Positions 57,972-64,000 of a stretch of DNA of 64,000 bases are shown here, piece by piece. Under the pieces are notes generated by a model that saw only the letters and a list, made by a program, of their open reading frames with translations, had not been told where the DNA came from and did not search any database. Both the position numbers and the translations under genes were made by a program. Source of the stretch: Streptomyces radiopugnans (GTDB taxonomy: Bacteria; Actinomycetota; Actinomycetes; Streptomycetales; Streptomycetaceae); assembly GCF_900110735.1 (NCBI RefSeq), contig NZ_FOET01000002.1:311733-375732 (forward strand). The letters are read 5' to 3'. Positions within the stretch are counted from its first letter, which is position 1, and every line of letters starts with the position of its first letter.

Positions 57972-59090
57972 TCAGGCCGTGGCGCCGGGGGCTCCGGCGG
58001 CGGCTCCGGCCTCGCGGCGGGCGACGAGGGAGGCGTGCGTGGGGGCGTCCGGCACCTGCGCGGGGCGCCTGGCGGCGAACTCCTCGCGCAGCACGGGCAC
58101 GACCTCCTCGCCGAGCATGTCGATCTGCTCCAGCACGGTCTTCAGCGGCAGTCCGGCGTGGTCCATCAGGAAGAGCTGGCGCTGGTAGTCGCCGGCGTAG
58201 TCGCGGAAGGCGAGGGTCTTCTCGACGACCTGCTGCGGGCTGCCCACCGTCAGCGGGGTCTGCTCGGTGAAGTCCTCCAGTGACGGCCCGTGCCCGTAGA
58301 CGGGCGCGTTGTCGAAGTAGGGGCGGAACTCGCGGACGGCGTCCTGGGAGTTGCGCCGCATGAACACCTGGCCGCCGAGGCCGACGATCGCCTGCTCGGC
58401 GGTGCCGTGGCCGTAGTGGGCGTAGCGCTCCCGGTACAGGGAGACCATGCGCTGGGTGTGCTCCTTGTTCCAGAAGATGTTGTTGTGGAAGAAGCCGTCG
58501 CCGTAGTAGGCGGCCTGCTCGGCGATCTCCGGGGAGCGGATGGAGCCGTGCCAGACGAACGGCGGGACGCCGTCGAGCGGGCGCGGGGTGGAGGTGAAGC
58601 CCTGCAGGGGGGTGCGGAAGCGGCCCTGCCAGTCCACCACGTCCTCGCGCCACAGCTTGTGCAGCAGCGCGTAGTTCTCGATGGCCAGCGGGATGCCCTG
58701 GCGGATGTCCTGCCCGAACCAGGGGTAGACCGGCCCGGTGTTGCCTCGGCCCAGCATCACGTCCACACGCCCGTCGGCCAGGTGCTGGAGCATCGCGAAG
58801 TCCTCCGCGATCTTGACCGGGTCGTTGGTGGTGATCAGGGTCGTGGAGGTGGACAGGATCAGGCGCTCGGTGCGGGCGGCGATCCAGCCGAGCATGGTCG
58901 TCGGCGAGGACGGCACGAAGGGCGGGTTGTGGTGCTCGCCGGTCGCGAAGACGTCCAGGCCCACCTCCTCGGCCTTGAGCGCGATGGCGACCATGGCCTT
59001 GATGCGCTCGTGCTCGGTGGGCGTCCGGCCCGTGGTCGGGTCCGGGGTGACGTCGCCCACGGTGAAGATTCCGAACTGCACTGCGCTCAC
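57972..59090 (-). CDS. Luciferase-like flavin-dependent monooxygenase
   Basis: 372 residues of the bacterial luciferase (LLM) TIM-barrel: FGIFTVGDVTPDPTTGRTPT, GLDVFATGEHHNPPFVPSSP, then LILSTSTTLITTNDPVKIAE and LGRGNTGPVYPWFG. It oxidises an organic substrate with reduced FMN and O2. The pattern is that of the CE1758-type family, which is regularly encoded beside a CE1759-type FMN reductase as here. The start is GTG at 59090. An A/T-rich palindrome lies 12-25 bases upstream and is probably the operator of the unit. The substrate is unknown. Confidence 0.9.
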   Translation of the reverse strand: MSAVQFGIFTVGDVTPDPTTGRTPTEHERIKAMVAIALKAEEVGLDVFATGEHHNPPFVPSSPTTMLGWIAARTERLILSTSTTLITTNDPVKIAEDFAMLQHLADGRVDVMLGRGNTGPVYPWFGQDIRQGIPLAIENYALLHKLWREDVVDWQGRFRTPLQGFTSTPRPLDGVPPFVWHGSIRSPEIAEQAAYYGDGFFHNNIFWNKEHTQRMVSLYRERYAHYGHGTAEQAIVGLGGQVFMRRNSQDAVREFRPYFDNAPVYGHGPSLEDFTEQTPLTVGSPQQVVEKTLAFRDYAGDYQRQLFLMDHAGLPLKTVLEQIDMLGEEVVPVLREEFAARRPAQVPDAPTHASLVARREAGAAAGAPGATA

Positions 59091-59101
59091 ATCCCAATGG
59101 T

Positions 59102-59115
59102 TGATTGTTCAATCA
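59102..59115. promoter_or_regulatory. TGATTG/CAATCA palindrome upstream of the monooxygenase gene
   Basis: Perfect 6-bp arms TGATTG (59102-59107) and CAATCA (59110-59115) around TT. It has the look of a MarR- or TetR-family operator and is A/T-rich in GC-rich surroundings. No regulator gene is adjacent. Confidence 0.55.
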
Positions 59116-59345
59116 CTTTGTCGAACAGGCGGATGTCCCTCCCTATTCCTGCCGCTCCCCACCGAGGAGGCATGGACACCCGCGGCGGGGGAACCGCGTA
59201 GCGCGGAATCCCACAACGGGCTTCCCACCCGCGGTGGCCGCCGGGCCACGGACGGGCGGCGGTCCGCCGCCGACCGCGCACACGGCCCGTACGGCCCGCA
59301 CGGGCAGCCCGTACGCAGCCCGTACGAGGCAGGGAGCGAGGCACC

Positions 59346-59534
59346 ATGTTCAAACGCCGTCGCAAGGAAGAGCGGCAGGAGAAGGACCAGCGGCTCAGGC
59401 AGGTCGCCAAGGAGCACGTCCGCCACCTGTCCGGCGAGACCGCCAAGGGACGGGTCGATCCGGCCACGACCGAGCGCACCGGACAGGAGAAGGGCACCTC
59501 CGGCACCTCCGACGAGGGCGACACCTCTCGCTGA
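59346..59534 (+). CDS. Small highly charged hypothetical protein
   Basis: 62 residues: MFKRRRKEERQEKDQRLRQV, then a Gly/Thr/Ser/Glu-rich tail (TTERTGQEKGTSGTSDEGD). Likely disordered or a single charged helix. The start is ATG at 59346 with GAGG upstream, and a hairpin lies after the stop. Four GCCCGTACG-like copies occur in the 60 bases upstream. No function can be inferred. Confidence 0.6.
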   Translation: MFKRRRKEERQEKDQRLRQVAKEHVRHLSGETAKGRVDPATTERTGQEKGTSGTSDEGDTSR

Positions 59535-59551
59535 GGACGGCTCCGGCCGGA

Positions 59552-59591
59552 CGCGGTGGGGCCCGGCCCGCACGGACCGGGCCCCACCGCG
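59552..59591. terminator. 15-bp terminator hairpin between convergent genes
   Basis: CGCGGTGGGGCCCGG (59552-59566) and CCGGGCCCCACCGCG (59577-59591) with a 10-base loop. It serves the small charged gene and also the convergent exporter gene, whose stop is two bases away. Confidence 0.75.
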
Positions 59592-59592
59592 C

Positions 59593-59907
59593 TCACTCCA
59601 GGATCTTCAGGCCCACGACACCGGCGACGATCAGCACCAGGCAGAGCACACGCCCGGTGGAGACGGGATCGCCCAGCGCGGCCATCCCGTACAGCGCCGT
59701 GCAGACGGCCCCGATGCCCACCCACACCGCGTACCCGGTGCCGATGGGGATGCCTCGCATCGCGTAGGCCAGGCCGCCCATGCTCAGGGCGAGGGCGACG
59801 ACGAACAGCACACTGGGCCTGAGCCGGGTCAGGCCCTGCGACGCCGAGAGCGCCGCGGCCCACACCGCTTCCAGGAGCCCCGAGACGACCAGTACGACCC
59901 ACGCCAT
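59593..59907 (-). CDS. gdx: SMR-family guanidinium exporter (Gdx/SugE-like)
   Basis: 104 residues with four membrane helices and the SMR-essential Glu in the first (LVVSGLLEAVWAAALSASQG). WVVLVVSGLLEAVW and the later GYAVWVGIGAVCTALYG match the Gdx/SugE branch rather than the multidrug EmrE branch. It antiports guanidinium against protons as a dual-topology dimer. The call is supported by a guanidine-III riboswitch 44-82 bases upstream. The start is ATG at 59907 with GGAGG nine bases upstream. Confidence 0.93.
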   Translation of the reverse strand: MAWVVLVVSGLLEAVWAAALSASQGLTRLRPSVLFVVALALSMGGLAYAMRGIPIGTGYAVWVGIGAVCTALYGMAALGDPVSTGRVLCLVLIVAGVVGLKILE

Positions 59908-59950
59908 GACGCGACCTCCGCAGGTGATGTTGCCTTGCTGCGTATGACCT

Positions 59951-59989
59951 GCGCCGTCTTGTCCTGCCGGGTACGACGCGCTCGTCCGG
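59951..59989 (-). promoter_or_regulatory. Guanidine-III riboswitch
   Basis: On the minus strand the 39-base element begins CCGGACGAG, continues with GTACCCGG and ends AGGACAAGACGGCGC. These are the conserved pseudoknot blocks of the guanidine-III (mini-ykkC relative) aptamer; the known Thermobifida fusca RNA differs by only a few bases and two short insertions. Just downstream, CGCAGGT can pair with ACCTGCG, which abuts the GGAGG of the exporter gene, suggesting that translation is opened when guanidinium binds. Confidence 0.9.
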
Positions 59990-60095
59990 GGCGCGGGGGC
60001 GCCACGGCCAACGTAGCACCGCCCGCACCGCGCCCCGGACGCACCCCGTCCGCGCCCCCGTCATGCCGACGCGCTTCCCGGGCACGCGTGGACAC

Positions 60096-62234
60096 ATGCG
60101 CTACTACGCCGACCTGCACGTGCACTCCCGGTACAGCAGGGCGTGCAGCCGCAACAGCGATCTGCCGCACCTGGCCTGGTGGGCGCGGCGCAAGGGGATC
60201 ACCGTGCTGGGCACCGGCGACTTCCTCCACCCCGTGTGGGCGGGCGTGCTGCGCGAGTCGCTGGTGCCCGCGGAGCCGGGCCTGTTCCGGCTGCGGGACG
60301 ACCTCGACCGCGAGGTGCTGGAGACCCTGCCGCCGGCCTGCCGCGGCCCGCTGCGCTTCCTGCTCCAGGTGGAGGTCGCCACCAACTACCGGCGCGGCGG
60401 CCGGGGCCGCAGGATCCACCACCTGTGCTACGCGCCCGGCTTCGACGCGGCCGGGCGGCTGGCCCGCGCCCTGTCCCCGTACGGCGACCTCGCCTCGGAC
60501 GGCCGGCCCGCCCTGGCGATGGACTCCCGTGATCTGCTGGAGGCCGTCCTCTCCTGCGGCGAGGGTTCCTACCTGGTGCCGGCGCACGCCTGGACGCCCT
60601 GGTTCGGCGTCCTCGGCTCGAAGTCCGGCTTCGACGGCGTGGACGAGTGCTACGGCGACCTGGCCGGGCACGTCTTCGCGCTGGAGACGGGCCTGTCCTC
60701 GGACCCGGAGATGAACTGGCGGGTCTCCTCCCTGGACCGCCTCCGGCTGGTCAGCCACTCGGACGCGCACTCCCCGCCCATCCTGGGCCGCAACGCCACC
60801 GTGTTCGACACCGAGGTGGACTACTTCGCGGTCCGCCGCGCGCTGGAGACCGGCGAGGGGTACGCCGGCACCGTGGATCTGTACCCGGAGGCGGGCAAGT
60901 ACCACCTGGACGGGCACCGCGCCTGCGGAGTGCGGCTGGAGCCTGCCGGGACCAGGGAGCGCGGCGGCAGGTGCCCGGTGTGCGGCAGGAAGCTGACCGT
61001 CGGTGTGCTCCACCGGGTCGAGGAGCTGGCCGACCGTCCACCCGGGCGGAGGCCGTCCACCGGCGGCGAGGCCCTGAAGATCGTCCCGCTGCCGGAGATC
61101 GCGGGCGAGATCCTGGGCGTCGGGCCGAAGACCAAGTCCGTCGAGCGCGCCCTGGAGGGTCTGACCGCCGCGCTGGGCCCGGAGCTGCCGCTGCTGCTCC
61201 AGGTGCCGGTGCGCCGGGTGCGCGAGGCGGGCGAGCCGGAGGCGGCCGAGGCGATCGAGCGGCTGCGCGCCCACCGGGTGCGGCGCGAGCCCGGCTACGA
61301 CGGCGAGTTCGGCTCGATCTCGCTGTTCGGCCCCGAGGACGCCGGGGAGCAGCGGGAGCAACAGGGGCCGCGGGAGGAGCCGGGGCCGGGAGGGCGGGAG
61401 GAGCCGGGGCCGGGAGGAGCCGGGGCCGGGAGGGCGGGAGGAGGAGGCCGCGTCGGCGGGCGGGGCGGACCGGTAGCACGCGGTGGCGCACCGCCCCTTC
61501 GCGGGCGCATACCGCCGGGGCCGACGGGTACCCCTGCGGCGCACCGATCCCCACAGCACGGGAGGTGGCCGATGCTCCCCCAGACACTGAGGATCCCGAC
61601 CGACGGAGGAGCCGCCCTGGCCGGGGACCTCACCATGCCCGACGGGGCCCGCGGCGTCGTGGCCTTCGCCCACGGCAGCGGCAGCTCCCGGCACAGCCCG
61701 CGCAACCGGGCGGTGGCCGGGGTCCTGCAGGACGCCGGGCTGGGCACGCTGCTGTTCGACCTGCTCACCGAGGACGAGGAGCGGACGGACACGGTCACCG
61801 CCGAGTACCGCTTCGACATCCCCCTCCTGGCGCGGCGTCTGGTGGCGGCGGTCGACTGGCTCGGCGGCCGTCCGGACACCGCCGGGGTGCCGATCGGACT
61901 GTTCGGGGCCAGTACGGGCGCCGCCGCGGCCCTGGTGGCCGCGGCCGAGCAGCCCGACCGGGTGCGGGCCGTGGTCTCCCGGGGCGGCAGGCCCGATCTC
62001 GCGGGCGGCGCCCTGGACCGGGTCGCCGCGCCCGTACTGCTGATCGTCGGCGGCGAGGACCGCGAGGTGCTGCGGCTGAACGAGCAGGCGGCCTCGCGGC
62101 TGTCGGCCCCGTGCACGGTGCACGTGGTGCCCGGCGCCACCCATCTGTTCGAGGAGCCCGGCACCCTCGACCAGGCCGCCGCCGCGGCCCGCGACTGGTT
62201 CGTCCGCATGACCCGGGAGACGGTGCCCCGGTGA
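60096..62234 (+). CDS. EndoQ-like PHP endonuclease, open in frame into an alpha/beta hydrolase
   Basis: Residues 1-~415 are a PHP-fold nuclease of the EndoQ type: MRYYADLHVHSRYSRACSRN (metal His/His motif), LGTGDFLHPVW, LVPAHAWTPWFG and LVSHSDAHSPP, a Cys motif (RCPVCGRKLTVGVLHRVEEL) and a hairpin-like GEILGVGPKTKSVERAL. EndoQ nicks DNA 5' to deaminated bases. After a Gly/Pro/Arg-rich stretch full of short repeats (61350-61450) no stop occurs and the same frame enters a separate hydrolase with its own ribosome-binding site. Either the repeat tract shifted the frame and removed the stop, or this is a real ~712-residue fusion. Confidence 0.75.
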   Translation: MRYYADLHVHSRYSRACSRNSDLPHLAWWARRKGITVLGTGDFLHPVWAGVLRESLVPAEPGLFRLRDDLDREVLETLPPACRGPLRFLLQVEVATNYRRGGRGRRIHHLCYAPGFDAAGRLARALSPYGDLASDGRPALAMDSRDLLEAVLSCGEGSYLVPAHAWTPWFGVLGSKSGFDGVDECYGDLAGHVFALETGLSSDPEMNWRVSSLDRLRLVSHSDAHSPPILGRNATVFDTEVDYFAVRRALETGEGYAGTVDLYPEAGKYHLDGHRACGVRLEPAGTRERGGRCPVCGRKLTVGVLHRVEELADRPPGRRPSTGGEALKIVPLPEIAGEILGVGPKTKSVERALEGLTAALGPELPLLLQVPVRRVREAGEPEAAEAIERLRAHRVRREPGYDGEFGSISLFGPEDAGEQREQQGPREEPGPGGREEPGPGGAGAGRAGGGGRVGGRGGPVARGGAPPLRGRIPPGPTGTPAAHRSPQHGRWPMLPQTLRIPTDGGAALAGDLTMPDGARGVVAFAHGSGSSRHSPRNRAVAGVLQDAGLGTLLFDLLTEDEERTDTVTAEYRFDIPLLARRLVAAVDWLGGRPDTAGVPIGLFGASTGAAAALVAAAEQPDRVRAVVSRGGRPDLAGGALDRVAAPVLLIVGGEDREVLRLNEQAASRLSAPCTVHVVPGATHLFEEPGTLDQAAAAARDWFVRMTRETVPR
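61572..62234 (+). CDS. Alpha/beta hydrolase (dienelactone-hydrolase-like), internal start
   Basis: 220 residues if started at ATG 61572, which has GGGAGGTGG five bases upstream. Fold landmarks: VVAFAHGSGSSRHSPRNRAV (oxyanion loop), GLFGASTGAAAALVAAAEQP (nucleophile Ser), ILLIVGGEDREVL-type Asp and PGATHLFEEPGTL His. The reading frame is continuous with the EndoQ-like gene upstream. Together with the phosphoribosyltransferase next door, this matches the two halves of mycobacterial Rv0571c, a DosR-regulon protein joining the same two domains. Substrate unknown. Confidence 0.8.
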   Translation: MLPQTLRIPTDGGAALAGDLTMPDGARGVVAFAHGSGSSRHSPRNRAVAGVLQDAGLGTLLFDLLTEDEERTDTVTAEYRFDIPLLARRLVAAVDWLGGRPDTAGVPIGLFGASTGAAAALVAAAEQPDRVRAVVSRGGRPDLAGGALDRVAAPVLLIVGGEDREVLRLNEQAASRLSAPCTVHVVPGATHLFEEPGTLDQAAAAARDWFVRMTRETVPR

Positions 62235-62316
62235 CCCGTCCCGCCGCCGTACCGCTGCCGCACCGGCGTCCGGCCCCCGCGCGGCGGGACCGCAGGGAAG
62301 CGAAGGGAGACAGATC

Positions 62317-62970
62317 ATGCGCTTCCACGACCGCACGCAGGCGGGCCGGATGCTCGCCGAGCCGCTGCGGGACCTCCAGCGCGCCGGAGAGATCAGGGAC
62401 CCGCTGGTCCTGGCGCTCCCCCGGGGCGGCGTCCCCGTGGGCGAGGAGGTCGCCCGCGCACTGCACGCGCCGCTGGACGTGCTGGTCGCCCGCAAGATCG
62501 GCGCGCCGTTCAACCCCGAGTTCGGCATCGGGGCCGTCGCGGGCGAGGGCCCGCCGCTGCTCGACGAGCAGTCCCTGCGGATGCTCGGCCTGACGGCCGG
62601 GGACCTGGCCGGGCAGGTCGAGCGGGAGCGGGCGGAGCTGCGCCGCCGCGAGGACCTCTACCGCGGCGGCCGTCCCGCCCCGAGGCTGCGGGGCCGTACG
62701 GTGATCGTCGTCGACGACGGACTGGCCACCGGTGTCACCGCGCGCGCCGCGCTGCACGCCGCCCGCGTCCTGGAGCCGGAGTCCCTGGTCCTGGCCGTTC
62801 CGGTCTCCTCCGTGCAGGCGGCCGCGGCGATGGAGGCGGTGGCCGACCGCCTGGTGTGCCTGGAGACCCCGCCGTCCTTCCAGGGGGTCGGGCAGTGGTA
62901 CGAGGACTTCCACCAGGTGGGCGACGAGGAGGTGATCGCCGCCCTGAGGGCCTCGGCCGCCGCGCGGTGA
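62317..62970 (+). CDS. Phosphoribosyltransferase-family protein
   Basis: 217 residues of the type I PRTase fold: ALPRGGVPVGEEVARAL, the PRPP loop VIVVDDGLATGVTARAALHA (residues ~130-149), and the hood-like C-terminus LVCLETPPSFQGVGQWYEDF. The last part is typical of the Rv0571c-like group, whose activity is not established. The start is ATG at 62317 with AAGGGAG upstream. It is 82 bases downstream of the hydrolase and probably in one operon with it. Confidence 0.88.
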   Translation: MRFHDRTQAGRMLAEPLRDLQRAGEIRDPLVLALPRGGVPVGEEVARALHAPLDVLVARKIGAPFNPEFGIGAVAGEGPPLLDEQSLRMLGLTAGDLAGQVERERAELRRREDLYRGGRPAPRLRGRTVIVVDDGLATGVTARAALHAARVLEPESLVLAVPVSSVQAAAAMEAVADRLVCLETPPSFQGVGQWYEDFHQVGDEEVIAALRASAAAR

Positions 62971-63004
62971 GGGGCGCGGCGGCCCGTGCCGGAGCAAGCC
63001 CGGC

Positions 63005-63050
63005 CGGCGTGCCCAGTCGGCGTGCCCAGTCGGCGTGTTCAGTCGGCGTC
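63005..63050. repeat. 13-base tandem repeats at the flavohemoprotein gene end
   Basis: Three to four copies of CGGCGTGCCCAGT (the third with two changes) running into the last codons of the minus-strand gene. They may alter the gene's C-terminus in other strains. Confidence 0.75.
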
Positions 63051-64000
63051 GAGGCCCAGGTCGGGGCCGAAGGACTCGTAGTGGATGCGGGAGGCGGGGA
63101 TTCCGCGCTCCAGCAGCCGGGTGCGCACCGAGCGCATGAACGGAACCGGCCCGCACAGGTAGGCGCGGGACCCCTCGGGGATCTCGACGTCCGACAGGTC
63201 CACCAGTCCGGTGCGCCCGGCCGGCCACTCGCCCTCGGGACGCTCGTACCAGACGTGGAGGGCGGCGTCGGGCAGCTTGGCGGTGAGCAGTTCCATCTGC
63301 TCGCGGAAGGCGTGGGAGGACTCGGCCCGGTCTCCGTGCACCACCGTCACCCGGCGCGGTGAGCCGGTGGCGGCCAGGTGGGCGAGCATGCTGACCATCG
63401 GGGTGCAGCCGATGCCCGCCGAGGCGAGCAGGACCGGGCCGTCGCCGTCGTCCAGCGCCACGTCACCGAAGGGGGCGCCGACGGTGAGCACGTCGCCCTC
63501 GCGGACGTTCTCGTGCAGCCAGTTGGAGACCTCGCCGGCCGGGTCGCCGCAGACGCGCTTGACCGATATCCAGCGGTCGTCGCCGCCGGGGGCGCAGGAG
63601 AGGCTGTACTGGCGGATCTGCCGTGCCCCGTCGGGCAGGGTGACCTGGACGGAGACGTACTGCCCCGGCCGGAAGGGCGGCACGGGGCCGCTGTCGGCCG
63701 GGCGGAGCATGAAGGTCGCCACCTCGGCGGTCTCCTCCAGGCGGCCGACCACCTTCCAGGGCCGCCACACGTCCCCGTCGCCGACGCCGCTCGCGGCGTA
63801 CAGCCGCGCCTCCATGGCGATCAGGGCCCCGGCCATCAGCCAGTACACCTCGTCCCACGCCTCGGCCACCTCGGGGGTGACCGCCTCTCCCAGGACCTCG
63901 GCGATGGCGTCGAACAGATGGCGGTGTACGACCGTGTACTGGTCGGCGGTGATGCCCAGGGAGGCGTGCTTGTGGGCGATACGGGCCAGCAGCGCGTCGG
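63039..64000 (-). CDS. hmp: Flavohemoprotein (nitric oxide dioxygenase, Hmp-type), 5' end outside window
   Basis: At least 320 residues, cut by the right edge. It begins inside the globin domain (LARIAHKHASLGITADQYTV, with the proximal His in KHASLG, then EVYWLMAGALIAMEA), followed by the FAD domain (FRPGQYVSVQVTLP, RQYSLS) and the NAD domain (LLASAGIGCTPMVSMLAHLA, YLCGPVPFMRSV) ending YESFGPD. The complete enzyme oxidises NO to nitrate with O2 and NADH in the cytoplasm. It fits the nearby hypoxia and NO theme. Its promoter lies beyond the window. Confidence 0.93.
   Translation of the reverse strand, partial: DALLARIAHKHASLGITADQYTVVHRHLFDAIAEVLGEAVTPEVAEAWDEVYWLMAGALIAMEARLYAASGVGDGDVWRPWKVVGRLEETAEVATFMLRPADSGPVPPFRPGQYVSVQVTLPDGARQIRQYSLSCAPGGDDRWISVKRVCGDPAGEVSNWLHENVREGDVLTVGAPFGDVALDDGDGPVLLASAGIGCTPMVSMLAHLAATGSPRRVTVVHGDRAESSHAFREQMELLTAKLPDAALHVWYERPEGEWPAGRTGLVDLSDVEIPEGSRAYLCGPVPFMRSVRTRLLERGIPASRIHYESFGPDLGLDAD

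Noticed and set aside
61517..61534. GGGGCC...TACCCC palindrome before the internal hydrolase start, considered as a DosR-like box
   Set aside because: The spacing is wrong; it does not fit the 14-base GGG-N-C-N4-G-N-CCC pattern.

Overview
The window is chromosomal DNA of very high G+C, almost certainly from Streptomyces or a close relative. The supporting signs are extreme third-position GC, frequent GTG/TTG starts, leaderless promoters, snapalysin beside a LysR gene, a WhiJ-like XRE / DUF397 / anti-sigma ATPase set, and secreted enzymes carrying chitin/cellulose-type binding modules. I saw no rRNA, tRNA, CRISPR array, intact insertion sequence or prophage.

Layout. (1) 1-8.7 kb: a lipid beta-oxidation block of acyl-CoA ligase plus GMC oxidoreductase, thiolase (fadA2 type), ketoacyl reductase (fabG4 type), MaoC hydratase (htdX type), TetR regulator, SCP2 protein and acyl-CoA dehydrogenase. 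The two divergent promoters carry the same tandem operator, so the TetR protein probably controls the block. (2) 8.8-11.8 kb: a beta-lactamase-fold hydrolase, and a LysR gene divergent from a Tat-exported metallo-hydrolase. (3) 11.9-18.2 kb: a hypoxia/dormancy-type cluster (universal stress protein, DoxX-like protein, cyclic-nucleotide-domain protein, CBS-BON protein, DevR/DosR-like response regulator, flavin-binding PPOX protein). Four intergenic regions carry DosR-like boxes. The cluster runs into relics of VKOR, narH/narI and nirK. (4) 18.2-23.6 kb: miscellaneous enzymes and regulators, including a second methionine aminopeptidase-type gene. (5) 23.8-32 kb: a membrane protein with an FtsK-gamma-like C-terminus, a streptogrisin-type protease with a carbohydrate-binding module, a 1221-residue LacI/pseudokinase/receiver/AraC fusion, and a pectate lyase. 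(6) 32-38.4 kb: a second acyl-CoA ligase, a beta-helix membrane protein, a peptidase relic, a second CBS-BON gene, a methyltransferase, and an ArsR-VOC operon. (7) 38.6-45.7 kb: hypotheticals, a DinB protein, the WhiJ-like trio, a fused and scarred region and a LacI regulator. (8) 45.9-54.6 kb: an AAC(2')-I acetyltransferase, neutral ceramidase, AraC regulator, secreted intradiol dioxygenase with a binding module, two tiny zinc ribbons, and snapalysin with its LysR regulator. (9) 54.8-59.1 kb: four redox enzymes in a row (alcohol dehydrogenase, glutathionyl-hydroquinone-reductase-like GST, FMN reductase, luciferase-like monooxygenase). (10) 59.3-64 kb: a guanidine-III riboswitch with its SMR exporter, an EndoQ-like PHP nuclease reading in frame into an alpha/beta hydrolase, a phosphoribosyltransferase, and the start of a flavohemoprotein gene cut by the right edge.

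The strongest system-level signals are the closed TetR regulon around the beta-oxidation genes, the DevR-like regulon with repeated 22-bp-spaced boxes beside decayed nitrate-respiration genes, and the guanidine-III riboswitch. All functional calls come from reading sequence motifs; no database search was run.
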